Below are positions 7,597 to 17,968 of a stretch of 29,094 bases of DNA, one piece after another. The stretch covers positions 1 through 29,094 of the forward strand of contig DATJPY010000036.1 of the NCBI GenBank assembly GCA_035506135.1, written 5' to 3'. The notes under the pieces were generated by a model. The model had not been told where the DNA came from and ran no database searches. It saw only the letters and a list, made by a program, of their open reading frames with translations. The DNA comes from DATJPY01 sp035506135 (GTDB taxonomy: Bacteria; Myxococcota_A; UBA9160; PR03). Both the position numbers and the translations under genes were made by a program. Positions within the stretch are counted from its first letter, which is position 1. Each line of letters opens with the position of its first letter.

Positions 7597-9057
7597 GAGC
7601 TCGTCGAGGATCCCGAGTCACCGGCCGCCCTCGCCCAGACCCTGCCCGCGGCGCCCGGCTCGGCGGTCGTTCGCGACTTCCGCGCCGACGACCGCGAGAT
7701 CTGGCGGCTCGCCTGGCCGGTGATCCTCTCGCAGGTCCTGGCCAGCGCGGTCGGACTGATCGACATCGCGATGCTCGGCCGGCTCGGTCCGCACTCGCTC
7801 GCTGCGGTCGGCTACGTGACCCAGTTCTTCTGGCTCTCGCAGGCGGTGCTGATGGCGATCGGCGTCGCGGGCGTGGCGCTGATCGCGCGCTCTCTCGGCG
7901 CCGACGACGCGCCGCGTGCGCGCGCCGCGCTGGGTGCCTGCCTCGCGGTCGCGGCCGTGGTCTCGGCGGCGATCGCGACCGTGGTGCTGTCCGTCCCGCG
8001 CTTCTGGCTCGGGCTCCTCAACGCGAGCCCGGAGGTGATCGAGCTCGCCCTGCCCTACCTGCGGCTCACGCTCCTCTCGACGCTGCTCTTCGCGGTATCG
8101 ATCACGCTCGAGTGCGGGTTCCGCGCGGCGCGCGACACGCGCACGCCGTTGGTCATCGCGATCGCCGTGACGGCGGTCAAGACCCTGGCGAACTGGCTCC
8201 TCATCTTCGGGCCCTTCGGGCTGCCGCGGCTCGGGCTCCCCGGGGCGGGCATCGCCACGATCACGGCGCAGCTGGTGGCGGTCACCCTGCTCGCATTGGC
8301 CAACCGGCGCCTCGACCTCGGCATCGCGCTGGCGTTCTCGAGGCGCGAGCTCGCCCTCGCGCGCGAGAGCCTGCGCGAGGTGGTGCGCCTCGCGACCCCC
8401 GCCATGCTCGAGCGCCTGGTGCTGAATCTCGCGCTGATGGCCTACTTCGCGCTGCTGGCCGACTACGGCGCCGCCATCGTCGCGGCCTACACCGTCGGCG
8501 TGCGCGTGACATCCTTCTCGTGGATCCCCGGCACCGGCTTCGCGGCAGCGGCGGCGACGCTGGTCGGACACGCGCTCGGCGCCGGCGCGCCGCGCGAGGC
8601 CACCCGGGCCGGCTGGCGTGCGGCCCGCCTCGCGGTCGGCGTCTCGATCGTGCTCGGCCTGTGCGTGGCGTTCGCGCGCGTCCCGCTCGCGCGCGTCTTC
8701 ACCGACGACGAAGGCGTGATCGAGGCCCTCGGGCCGTTCATGCTGACGCTCGCGCTGGCCCAGCCTCTGATGGGGATCCACTTCACGCTGGGCGGCGCGC
8801 TGCGCGGCGCGGGCGATACGCTCTCCCCGCTGCTAGCGGCGACGGCGGGCAACTGGCTGCTCCGCGTACCGCTCGCCTACGCGTTTCAACGGCACGGGCT
8901 CGACGTGGTCTGGATCTGGCTCGCGCTCGTCTTCGACCACCTGGCGCGCGCCACGTGGATGTCGCTTGCCTTCCTGCGCGGCAGGTGGAGAACGCGCGCG
9001 ATGGCGCGCGCGACCGCCGCTAGCCCTTCGCCAGCTCCTCGTCGATCACCTTCTTGA
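7594..9057 (+). CDS. MATE family multidrug/toxic-compound efflux transporter
   Basis: About 487 residues if translation starts at the CTG at 7594. The protein is hydrophobic with about 12 membrane helices and MATE features: IWRLAWPVILSQVLASAVGLIDIAMLGRLG in helix 1, and a matching LATPAMLERLVLNLALMAYFALLADYG at the start of the second half. The family exports organic cations and drugs using sodium or proton gradients. The first ATG/GTG/TTG codon in frame (GTG 7720) would delete RREIWRLAWP-type sequence that begins helix 1, so the true start is probably upstream at a CTG; this is inference. The end overlaps the convergent DsbA-like gene by 38 bases, so the last residues may not be conserved. 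It follows ispH on the same strand. Confidence 0.88.
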   Translation: MELVEDPESPAALAQTLPAAPGSAVVRDFRADDREIWRLAWPVILSQVLASAVGLIDIAMLGRLGPHSLAAVGYVTQFFWLSQAVLMAIGVAGVALIARSLGADDAPRARAALGACLAVAAVVSAAIATVVLSVPRFWLGLLNASPEVIELALPYLRLTLLSTLLFAVSITLECGFRAARDTRTPLVIAIAVTAVKTLANWLLIFGPFGLPRLGLPGAGIATITAQLVAVTLLALANRRLDLGIALAFSRRELALARESLREVVRLATPAMLERLVLNLALMAYFALLADYGAAIVAAYTVGVRVTSFSWIPGTGFAAAAATLVGHALGAGAPREATRAGWRAARLAVGVSIVLGLCVAFARVPLARVFTDDEGVIEALGPFMLTLALAQPLMGIHFTLGGALRGAGDTLSPLLAATAGNWLLRVPLAYAFQRHGLDVVWIWLALVFDHLARATWMSLAFLRGRWRTRAMARATAASPSPAPRRSPS

Positions 9058-9757
9058 AGGCGTCGAAGGGCTGCGCGCCCGAGACGTAGCGGCCGTTGAT
9101 GAAGAAGGCGGGCGTGCCGGAGACGCCGAGCCGGGAGGCCTCCTGCGAGTCCGCCTCGATGCGCTGCGAGAGCGCGGGCGACTTCAGGTCCTTCTGGAAG
9201 CGGTCCATGTCGAGCCCGATCTGGTGCGCCCACTCCTGGTACTTCGCGTCGCTGAGATCGCGCTGGTTGGCGAACATGAGATCGTGCATCTCCCAGAACT
9301 TGTTCTGCTGATGGGCGGCCTCGGCGGCGGCCGCGGCACCGGCCGCCTGGGCGTGGATGCGCAGCGGCAGATGCTTGAAGACGATGCGGACCTTGTCGCC
9401 GTAGGTCTTCTGGATCTGCTCCAGCGTCGGCTGCACCCGGGAGCAGAACGGGCACTGGAAGTCGAGGAACTCGACCACGGTGATCTTGGCGTCGGCCGGG
9501 CCGCGCACAGGCGCCCCGTCGGTCTTCACGGCGTAGTGCGCGCCGGGGTCGGGGCTCGGGGGCTGGTCGGCGCGCGCGGTCGGCACGACGCGCCCTCCGC
9601 CCTCGCGGAACGCCTTGGCCACGTCCGTGAGCGCCGCCTCCACGTCGCCGATCGCGGCGTTCTGCCGCTCGAGCGAGCTGCGCACGATCAGCGCGCCCAC
9701 CACGACCGCGGCGCCGAGCACGATGGCTGCCAGAACGCGGCTTCCGCTCCCGTCCAT
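9020..9757 (-). CDS. Membrane-anchored DsbA-like thioredoxin-fold protein
   Basis: 245 residues. One membrane segment at about residues 7-25 (VLAAIVLGAAVVVGALIV) is followed by a spacer of about 65 residues and a DsbA-type thioredoxin domain. The active site is C102-P-F-C105 in FLDFQCPFCSRVQP, and the cis-proline loop is GVSGTPAFFING. The CPFC motif and the anchor point to a periplasmic disulfide oxidoreductase or isomerase. Similar proteins are often annotated DsbA/DsbG-like or thioredoxin domain proteins, and the exact role is not resolved. The ATG at 9755-9757 is supported by GGGAGGTGGGGG directly upstream. It ends convergently into the MATE gene and starts divergently from the beta-propeller gene. 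Confidence 0.93.
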   Translation of the reverse strand: MDGSGSRVLAAIVLGAAVVVGALIVRSSLERQNAAIGDVEAALTDVAKAFREGGGRVVPTARADQPPSPDPGAHYAVKTDGAPVRGPADAKITVVEFLDFQCPFCSRVQPTLEQIQKTYGDKVRIVFKHLPLRIHAQAAGAAAAAEAAHQQNKFWEMHDLMFANQRDLSDAKYQEWAHQIGLDMDRFQKDLKSPALSQRIEADSQEASRLGVSGTPAFFINGRYVSGAQPFDAFKKVIDEELAKG

Positions 9758-9784
9758 CCCCCACCTCCCTCGAGCGAGGCGCGG

Positions 9785-9790
9785 AGCATA
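9785..9790 (-). promoter_or_regulatory. Possible -10 box for the DsbA-like gene
   Basis: TATGCT on the minus strand matches four of six consensus bases. It would give a leader of roughly 20 bases containing the strong ribosome-binding site before the ATG at 9757. No clear -35 box is visible. Confidence 0.3.
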
Positions 9791-9833
9791 CCGTTTCGCC
9801 CGAACGCTGCCGGGTTCGCTCGCCGCGGCGGGT

Positions 9834-9896
9834 CGATGACGGCCTGACGGCAGGTCGTTGACAGGGCGACGCCGGGGCGATGACGGACCGATGACG
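9834..9896 (+). repeat. Three CGATGACG repeats around a TTGACA in the divergent intergenic region
   Basis: The 265-base gap between the DsbA-like gene and the beta-propeller gene contains no ORF I believe in. It holds CGATGACG three times (9834-9841, 9878-9885, 9889-9896) and a consensus -35 hexamer TTGACA at 9858-9863. The hexamer 17 bases downstream (TGACGG) is a poor -10 box. The repeats could be regulator binding sites for the plus-strand gene. I see nothing further in 9897-10022 apart from the GGAG at 10015-10018 before the ATG. Confidence 0.35.
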
Positions 9897-10022
9897 TCTC
9901 GGCCCCGTACGCGTGCGCCTGCGCACCGCAGCGGCGGGCGCACCGCAGATCTTTTCCGACACTGCGCCACCTCGAGACTCGATCCGGGCACTCCTGGATG
10001 TCGGCCGTCTTCGTGGAGACTC

Positions 10023-11417
10023 ATGCTGCCTCGCCGCGCCCTGCTGTCCCTCCTTCTGCTCGGGTGCGCGGCGTCGGCAGTGCCGGCCGCCGCTGACCCG
10101 CCGCCCGCCTTCGTGGCGGCCTACTTCCACGTGCAGGGCTCGCTCGACGGCCTCCAGGGCGCGATCTCCTGCCTCGTGAGCCCGGAGGGCAAACACGTCT
10201 ACGTCGCCGCCAAGGCCGACGATGCCATCTCGGAGTGGTCGCGCAATGCGTCGACCGGCGCGCTCACGGCGCTCGGGCGCGTGCTCGGCGACAGCCAGGA
10301 CGGCGGCGATGTCCCGAACTTCGACCGGCCGCAGGTGATCGCGCAGAGCCCCGACGGCCTGTTCCTCTACGCCGGCGTCGGCAACACGACCGCGACCTCG
10401 ACCAGCGGGCTCGCGATCTTCCAGCGCGACCCGGACACGGGCGCGCTCACCTACCGGGGAGGCGTGACCGACGGCCAGGACGGCGCCGTGCTGGCGCGCC
10501 CGTTCGCGCTCGAGGTGAGCCCGGATCCGAACGGCTCCTTCGTGTACGCCGGCGACTTCTCCGACGCCGTCGAGGGCGGCGCGCTGAACGTCTTCAGCCG
10601 CAACGCGTCGACGGGGCAGCTCACGCGGGTGCAGACGCTCTCGCACACCCCGAGCACCGTCGATGGCCTCGACAAGGTGCGCTGGCTCGCGCTCTCTCCC
10701 GATGGCCGGAGCCTCTACGTGTCGAGCCACGGCAACAACGCGCTCGGCGTCTACCAGATCGACGCGGGAACCGGGATGCTGACCTTCGCGGAGGCGCTGC
10801 AGCACGGCGTCGGCGGCGTCGCAGGCCTCGTCGATCCCTGGGGCCTGCAGGTGAGCCCGGACGGCGCCTACGTCTACGTGGCCAGCCACGGCAGCGGGCT
10901 CGACGGCTCGGTCGACGTCTTCGCGCGCGACGCCGACACGGGAGAGCTCACCCCGCTCGACTCGATCGCCCAGGCCGACGTCGGCTTCGAGAACCCCGAC
11001 GACGTCGCGCTCAGCCCCGATGGGCTCCGCGTCTACGTGACCGCGCAGGGCGAGCTCGGACCCTACGACGGGAAGCTCGCGGTCTTCTCGCGCGATGCCG
11101 GGACGGGAGCGCTCGCGCTGCTCGGCGTGCTGACCGACGGCACGGACGGCGTCGAAGGACTGAAGGGCGCCCTCGCGGTCGCGGCGAGCGCGGACGGGCG
11201 GAGCGTCTACGTCGCCAGCGAGCAGGACGAGCCGGCGAGCTCGATGCAGACCGAGAAGGGGGCGCTCGCGGCGTTCTCCACCGTGCCCGAGCCCTATGCG
11301 ACCGGTGTCGCGGCGCTCGTCACGCTGGCTCAGCTCTCGGCGAGCCAGTCGCGCGGACGCAGGAAGACCTCGTACAGGCGCGCCTCGGGCGTGCCGGGCT
11401 CCGGCCGCCAGTCGTAG
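10023..11417 (+). CDS. Secreted lactonase-like beta-propeller protein with PEP-CTERM-like tail
   Basis: 464 residues. A signal peptide (MLPRRALLSLLLLGCAASAVPAAA) leads into repeats of the type SPDGxxVYVASxxxxxxxVFxRDxxTGxLT, as in seven-bladed propellers related to 6-phosphogluconolactonase and YVTN repeat proteins. These are often structural or binding domains, so no enzyme activity is claimed. The C-terminus has TVPEP, a weakly hydrophobic segment (YATGVAALVTLAQLSAS) and basic residues (RGRR), resembling a PEP-CTERM signal, then 17 more residues, which is longer than usual. The last 88 bases overlap the 3' end of hemF on the other strand, which may have extended the tail. The ATG at 10023 has GGAG four bases upstream. 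An LLGC in the signal peptide could be a lipobox, but the PEP-CTERM tail favours ordinary cleavage. Confidence 0.88.
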   Translation: MLPRRALLSLLLLGCAASAVPAAADPPPAFVAAYFHVQGSLDGLQGAISCLVSPEGKHVYVAAKADDAISEWSRNASTGALTALGRVLGDSQDGGDVPNFDRPQVIAQSPDGLFLYAGVGNTTATSTSGLAIFQRDPDTGALTYRGGVTDGQDGAVLARPFALEVSPDPNGSFVYAGDFSDAVEGGALNVFSRNASTGQLTRVQTLSHTPSTVDGLDKVRWLALSPDGRSLYVSSHGNNALGVYQIDAGTGMLTFAEALQHGVGGVAGLVDPWGLQVSPDGAYVYVASHGSGLDGSVDVFARDADTGELTPLDSIAQADVGFENPDDVALSPDGLRVYVTAQGELGPYDGKLAVFSRDAGTGALALLGVLTDGTDGVEGLKGALAVAASADGRSVYVASEQDEPASSMQTEKGALAAFSTVPEPYATGVAALVTLAQLSASQSRGRRKTSYRRASGVPGSGRQS

Positions 11418-12243
11418 CGCCAGGCTGCGAGCGGAGGCATCGAGGCGAGGATCGACTCGACGCGCCCGCCCGACTGCAGGCCGAACCGCGTGCCGCGGTC
11501 CTGCACCAGGTTGAACTCCGCGTACCGGCCGCGCCGGTAGAGCTGGAACTCGCGCTCGCGCGCGCCGTAGGCGGTCGCCTTGCGCCGCTGCAGGATCGGC
11601 AGGTAGGCGAGCGCGTAGTGCTCTCCCACCCGGCGCAGCAGCCCGAAGCAGCGCTCGAAGCCGCCCTCGTCGAGATCGTCGAAGAAGATGCCGCCGATGC
11701 CGCGAGGCTCGCCGCGATGCGCGAGCCGGAAGTACTCGTCGCAGGCCTTCTTGAAGCGCGGGTAGGCCTCGCGTCCGAACGGCTCGCACGCGGCGCGCGC
11801 CGTGCGGTGCCAGTGCACCGCGTCCTCCTCGAAGCCGTAGAACGGGGTGAGGTCGAACCCGCCGCCGAACCACCAGACCGGGTGCTCTCCCTCTGCGATG
11901 AAGAAGCGAACGTTCATGTGAGAGGTGGGTGCGTAGGGGTTGCGCGGGTGGACGATCAGCGAGACCGACACCGCCTCGTAGCGGCGGCCCGCGAGCTCGG
12001 GCCGGCGCGCCGTGGCTGCGGGCGGGAGCTCCTTGCCGAGCGTGTGCGAGAAGTGCACGGCGCTCTTCTCGATCACCTCGCCGCCCTCGAGCACGCGCGG
12101 CCGCGCGAGGCCTCCCTCCGGTGTCTCGAGGCGATCCCCGCGGAAGCACTCGCGACCGCTCTCCTCGGCCTCGAGCGCACCGCACAGGCGGTCCTGGAGC
12201 TCGAGCAGGAAGGCGCGGACCGGTGCGATCTCGGGTCGCGCGG

Positions 12244-12247
<4 letters not shown>
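11330..12247 (-). CDS. hemF: Oxygen-dependent coproporphyrinogen III oxidase
   Basis: 305 residues, full length for the family. It converts coproporphyrinogen III to protoporphyrinogen IX using oxygen, between HemE and HemG. Conserved segments include SVSLIVHPRNPYAPTSHMN, WWFGGGFDLTPFYGFEEDA, GIGGIFFDDL, YRRGRYAEFNLVQDRGT and ILASMPPLAAWRYDW. The start is TTG (12245-12247), the only start-type codon that gives the normal N-terminus (PVRAFLLELQDRLC). It overlaps the clpA stop as TTGA, so hemF is probably translated by coupling to clpA. The 3' end overlaps the beta-propeller gene by 88 bases tail to tail. The need for oxygen indicates an organism able to live aerobically. Confidence 0.96.
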
Positions 12248-14675
<2,428 letters not shown>

Positions 14676-14679
<4 letters not shown>

Positions 14680-15047
14680 TCCTTTTCCACCCCCGCGCGC
14701 AGCGGGTGACCGCGCTCCTCCGCCATGCGGTGCACCGTCACCACCTTGGTCTCCGCGACCTCGAGCACGTAGACGCCTGCGATGCCGAGCCCGGACCGGT
14801 GGATCTGCAGCATCAGCTGCGTCGCCTCCGCGGGGCTCTTGCCGAACACCTGCTCCAGCAGCCCGACCACGAACTCCATGGGCGTATAGTCGTCGTTGAA
14901 GAGAATCACCTTGAACTTCGGCGGGCGGGCGACCTTCTCGCGCGTCTTGGTGGCCACTCCGCGGTCGCGCACCGGCGCGTCCGCGCCCGGGTCGCGGGGC
15001 GTCTCGAGCCGCCCGGCGCATCGGTCGAGGTGGCGATCCGCGCTCAT
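14676..15047 (-). CDS. clpS: ATP-dependent Clp protease adaptor ClpS
   Basis: 123 residues. About 40 variable, charged N-terminal residues are followed by the ClpS core KFKVILFNDDYTPMEFVV (N51, D52, T55 and M57 form the N-degron pocket) and QIHRSGLGIAGVY with H83. ClpS hands N-end-rule substrates to ClpA. The ATG at 15045-15047 was chosen because it is the first start after the divergent promoter region; an internal start nearer the core is possible given the weakly conserved N-terminus. The stop overlaps the GTG of clpA (GTGA), so adaptor and unfoldase are coupled. It is divergent from the DUF482 gene across 80 bases. Confidence 0.95.
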
Positions 15048-15115
15048 CGTCGGTTCTGGAGGATAGCTCCGCGCGCGGGTGCGTCATTCCTGCGCCGGGG
15101 CGCGGATGCCTCGGC

Positions 15116-15121
15116 TAGACT
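15116..15121 (+). promoter_or_regulatory. Possible -10 box of a leaderless promoter for the DUF482 gene
   Basis: TAGACT (four of six consensus bases) ends six bases before the GTG at 15128. Transcription would begin at or next to the start codon. There is no Shine-Dalgarno sequence in the gap and no clear -35 box. Confidence 0.35.
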
Positions 15122-15127
15122 CGCGCC

Positions 15128-16393
15128 GTGGCCGAGATCGAGCTGGCGGACGGCGTTCGCGCGGTGCCGCGCGCCGCGTGGAACGCGCTGGTCGGCGAGG
15201 ACTCGCCCTTCCTCGAATGGGAGTGGCTCGCTTCGCTCGAGGAGGCGGGCGCCGTGGGCGAGCGGACGGGCTGGGCCGCGCGCCCCCTGGTCGCGCGCGA
15301 GGGCGACCGCGTGGTGGCCGCCTGCCCGCTCTACCTGAAGTCGCACAGCGAGGGCGAGTTCGTCTTCGACCACGGCTGGGCCGACGCCGCCGAGCGCGCC
15401 GGGATCCGCTACTACCCGAAGCTGCTCGTCGGCGTTCCCTTCACGCCGGTGTCGGGCGCGCGCTTCCTGGTCGCGGAGTCCGAGCCGCGGGCGACCTGGA
15501 TCGCGCGCCTCTCGACGGCGCTGCGCGAGATCTGCCTCGCGAACGAGCTCTCGGGCGTGCACGTGAACTTCTGCCGCGAGGACGAGCTCGCGGCGCTCGC
15601 GGGCGCCGGCTGGCTTCCGCGCCTCGGCCTCCAGTACCACTGGACGAGCCGCGGCTGGAGCGACTTCGAGGAGTACCTCGGCGCGCTCCGCCACAAGCGC
15701 CGCAACCAGGTCCGCCGCGAGCTGCGCGAGATCGCGGACGCGGGCGTCGCGATCGAGACGCGAGCCGGCAGCGAGATCCCGGGCGACTGGTTCGAGCCGA
15801 TGTGGCGCTTCTACCGCGCGACGGTCGATGACAACCCGTGGGGCCGCCGCTATCTCAATCCGCGCTTCTTCGAGCTGGTGCGCGAGCGCTTCGCCCACCG
15901 CCTCGTCTTCGCCGTCGCGCTGCGCGGCGGCCACCCCATCGCGGGCGCCTTCAACGTGCAGAAGGGCGACGCCCTGTACGGCCGCTACTGGGGCGCGAGC
16001 GAGTTCGTGCGCCACCTGCACTTCGCGGTCTGCTACTACGCCGGGATCCGCCACTGCATCGACCGCGGCCTGCGCCGCTTCGAGCCGGGGGCGGGCGGGC
16101 AGTACAAGCAGGTGCGCGGCTTCGACGCCCAGCCGACCCGCAGCGCGCACCTGCTGGCGGAGCCGCGCCTCGCGGACGCCGTCGCGCGCTACCTCGCCGC
16201 GGAGCGCTCGGAGACGCAGGACGCGATCGACTACCTGCGCGAACGCTCCGCCCTGAAGCCCCCGTTGCCTCCGGTGCAAGGGGGTCGCTTGGAGTATCCC
16301 GCAAGCGGCGCCGAAGGCGCCGCGCGCAGCGAGGCGAAGCCGAGCGAAGTCAACAGACGTGCCACAGCTCAGCAACGCCGGGAGTCGCGATGA
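15128..16393 (+). CDS. DUF482/FemAB-like N-acyltransferase, C-terminus from the repeat element
   Basis: 421 residues. The sequence fits the DUF482 (FemAB-like, peptidogalycan-type) group of predicted GNAT-fold acyltransferases. Recognisable features are SPFLEWEWLASLEEAGAVGE near the N-terminus, PVSGARFLV, GLQYHWTSRGWSDFEEYLGAL with the basic KRRNQVRREL, and the C-terminal core LYGRYWGASE, LHFAVCYYAGIRHCIDRGL and FEPGAGGQYKQVRGFDAQ. The substrate is unknown. The natural protein probably ended near RERSALKPPL. The last 37 or so residues are the dispersed repeat, and the frame then runs to a TGA overlapping the next gene (ATGA, 16390-16393). The start is GTG; no Shine-Dalgarno sequence is seen. 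It is divergent from clpS. Confidence 0.88.
   Translation: MAEIELADGVRAVPRAAWNALVGEDSPFLEWEWLASLEEAGAVGERTGWAARPLVAREGDRVVAACPLYLKSHSEGEFVFDHGWADAAERAGIRYYPKLLVGVPFTPVSGARFLVAESEPRATWIARLSTALREICLANELSGVHVNFCREDELAALAGAGWLPRLGLQYHWTSRGWSDFEEYLGALRHKRRNQVRRELREIADAGVAIETRAGSEIPGDWFEPMWRFYRATVDDNPWGRRYLNPRFFELVRERFAHRLVFAVALRGGHPIAGAFNVQKGDALYGRYWGASEFVRHLHFAVCYYAGIRHCIDRGLRRFEPGAGGQYKQVRGFDAQPTRSAHLLAEPRLADAVARYLAAERSETQDAIDYLRERSALKPPLPPVQGGRLEYPASGAEGAARSEAKPSEVNRRATAQQRRESR
16267..16375 (+). repeat. Dispersed 109-bp palindromic repeat, copy B (3' end of the DUF482 gene)
   Basis: This is the partner of copy A, in opposite chromosomal orientation but the same orientation relative to its host gene and the same reading frame. 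It encodes PPVQGGRLEY, then PASGAEGAARSEAKPSEV, then NRRATAQQ. The hairpin arms are 16305-16312 and 16316-16323. All 11 differences from copy A lie in the flanks; the 57-base core is identical, including silent positions. No direct target duplication is obvious by eye. Confidence 0.9.
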
Positions 16394-16824
16394 CCGCGTC
16401 GCCGTCCCCGGCCGCCGGCCCCGACCCGGTGCACCCGGTCGTGCTCTTCGACGGCGTCTGCAACCTCTGCAACGGGGTCGTGCGCTTCGTGATCGAGCGC
16501 GACCGAGCCGCGCGCTTCCGCTTCGCGCCGCTGCAGTCGGAGCTCGGCCAGACGCTCCGGCGGCAACACGGGCTCGACCCGGACGCGATCGACACCTTCG
16601 TGCTGATCGACGCCGACGGCGCCGCCATCCGCAGCACCGCCGTGCTGCGGATCTTGCGCGGCCTCGGCGCGCCCTGGCGCTGGCTCTACCCGCTTCACGT
16701 GCTTCCTCTCACGCTGCGCGACGCGCTCTACGGGCTGATCGCGCGCAACCGCTACCGCTGGTTCGGCCGGCGCGAGACCTGTGCGGTCCCGACCCCGGAG
16801 CAGCGCAGCCGCTTCCTCGCCTGA
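16390..16824 (+). CDS. DCC family thiol-disulfide oxidoreductase-like protein (DUF393)
   Basis: 144 residues. The family motif is near the N-terminus in VLFDGVCNLCNGVVRFVIERD, followed by FAPLQSELGQ and the C-terminal ALYGLIARNRYRWFGRRETC. Members are named from the D-G-x-C-x-x-C motif, which resembles a thioredoxin active site, but their biochemical role is poorly defined. The ATG overlaps the DUF482 stop (ATGA) and has GGGAG upstream at 16380-16384. Because the overlap lies just beyond the repeat element, coupling to the upstream gene now depends on translation through the repeat. The methyltransferase gene starts 20 bases downstream. Confidence 0.93.
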   Translation: MTASPSPAAGPDPVHPVVLFDGVCNLCNGVVRFVIERDRAARFRFAPLQSELGQTLRRQHGLDPDAIDTFVLIDADGAAIRSTAVLRILRGLGAPWRWLYPLHVLPLTLRDALYGLIARNRYRWFGRRETCAVPTPEQRSRFLA

Positions 16825-16844
16825 GGCGAGGCGCGAGGAGTTCC

Positions 16845-17918
16845 ATGCCGACGCCCGTCGACCCGGAGAAGCTCAAGGACTACGCGAAGCGCGTCTTCGG
16901 CGCGCTCGGCGGCGCGATGACCTCCGCCATGATCTACGCGGGGGACCGCATAGGTCTCTACCGCACGCTGGCCGAGGCGGGTCCCGTCTCGCCCGAGGAG
17001 CTCGCCGCGCGCACGGGCCTCTCCGAGCGCTGGCTGCGCGAGTGGCTGCACCAGCAGGGCGCCGCGGGGGTCCTCGAGTACCGCGGCGACGGCCGCTTCG
17101 CGCTGTCGCCCGAGGGCTGCGCCGTGCTCGCCGACGAGGCCCACCCCGCCTGTGGGATCGGCTTCTTCGGCCACCTGCCCCAGATGATGGCGGTGGCCGA
17201 GCGCCTCCCCGAGTGCTTCGCGAGCGGGCTCGGGCTTCCCTACGACGCCTTCGGGCCCGAAGGCGCGCGCGGGATCGAGCGCGGCATCGCGCCCTGGTTC
17301 CGCGCGCTGCTGGTGCCGTTTGCCCTGCCGCGGGTCGCGGGCGTCGTCGAGCGTCTGCGGGAGGGCGCGCGCGCCGCCGACGTCGGCTGCGGCGCCGGGG
17401 TGGCGCTGCTCGAGATGGCGCGGGCGTTTCCGCGCTCCGAGTTCCACGGCTACGACATCTCCCAGCACGCGCTCGCGCGCGCCGAGGAGAACCGCGCCGA
17501 GGCGGGCGTCGGCAATGCGCGGTTCCACGACGCCGCCTCGGACCCGCTGCCCGAGGACGGCCGCTTCGGGCTGGTGACCTGCTTCGACTGCCTGCACGAC
17601 ATGACCGACCCGGCAGGCATCGCGCGGCGCATCCGGCGCGCCCTCGCGCCCGACGGCACCTGGTTCGTTGCGGACATCAAGGCGCACGACGGCTACGAGA
17701 CCAACGTCGAGAAGAACCCGATGGCCGCCATGATGTACGGCACGTCGGTGCTCACCTGCATGTCCTCGGCGCTCTCCGAGCGCGGCGGCGCCGGCCTCGG
17801 CACGCTCGGCCTGCACGCGGGCCTGCTGCAGCGGATGGCGGAGGACGCCGGCTTCACGCGCTTCGAGTCGCTCGACCTCGGCCATCCCGTGAACGCGTTC
17901 TACGTGATCCGCCCCTGA
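16845..17918 (+). CDS. SAM-dependent methyltransferase with N-terminal winged helix
   Basis: 357 residues. The N-terminal part (about 15-95) is a winged-helix dimerisation-type domain: IGLYRTLAEAGPVSPEELAARTGLSERWLREWL. The class I methyltransferase fold follows, with motif I ADVGCGAGVALLEMA at about 178-192 and the acidic end of strand 2 in FHGYDIS. Motif IV is LVTCFDCLHDMTDP. The layout is that of the Rv2258c-like group, whose substrates are mostly unknown; an O-methyltransferase acting on a small molecule is one possibility. The ATG at 16845 is preceded by AGGAG at 16836-16840. It is co-directional with the DCC gene and, after 50 bases, with the copper ATPase. Confidence 0.92.
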   Translation: MPTPVDPEKLKDYAKRVFGALGGAMTSAMIYAGDRIGLYRTLAEAGPVSPEELAARTGLSERWLREWLHQQGAAGVLEYRGDGRFALSPEGCAVLADEAHPACGIGFFGHLPQMMAVAERLPECFASGLGLPYDAFGPEGARGIERGIAPWFRALLVPFALPRVAGVVERLREGARAADVGCGAGVALLEMARAFPRSEFHGYDISQHALARAEENRAEAGVGNARFHDAASDPLPEDGRFGLVTCFDCLHDMTDPAGIARRIRRALAPDGTWFVADIKAHDGYETNVEKNPMAAMMYGTSVLTCMSSALSERGGAGLGTLGLHAGLLQRMAEDAGFTRFESLDLGHPVNAFYVIRP

Positions 17919-17968
17919 GTCGGCGCGCCGGCTTCGAGCACGTCGTGGGAGGGGCAGGAGATCCTCGG

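Noticed and set aside
9858..9886. TTGACA with TGACGG 17 bases downstream as a sigma70 promoter
   Set aside because: The -35 hexamer is perfect but the -10 hexamer matches poorly, so I list the region only as repeats with a possible promoter element.
8886..12185. 1099-codon open frame on the minus strand
   Set aside because: Arg/Ala-rich sequence without domains, antiparallel or out of frame to the MATE, DsbA-like, beta-propeller and hemF genes, all of which have clear family motifs.
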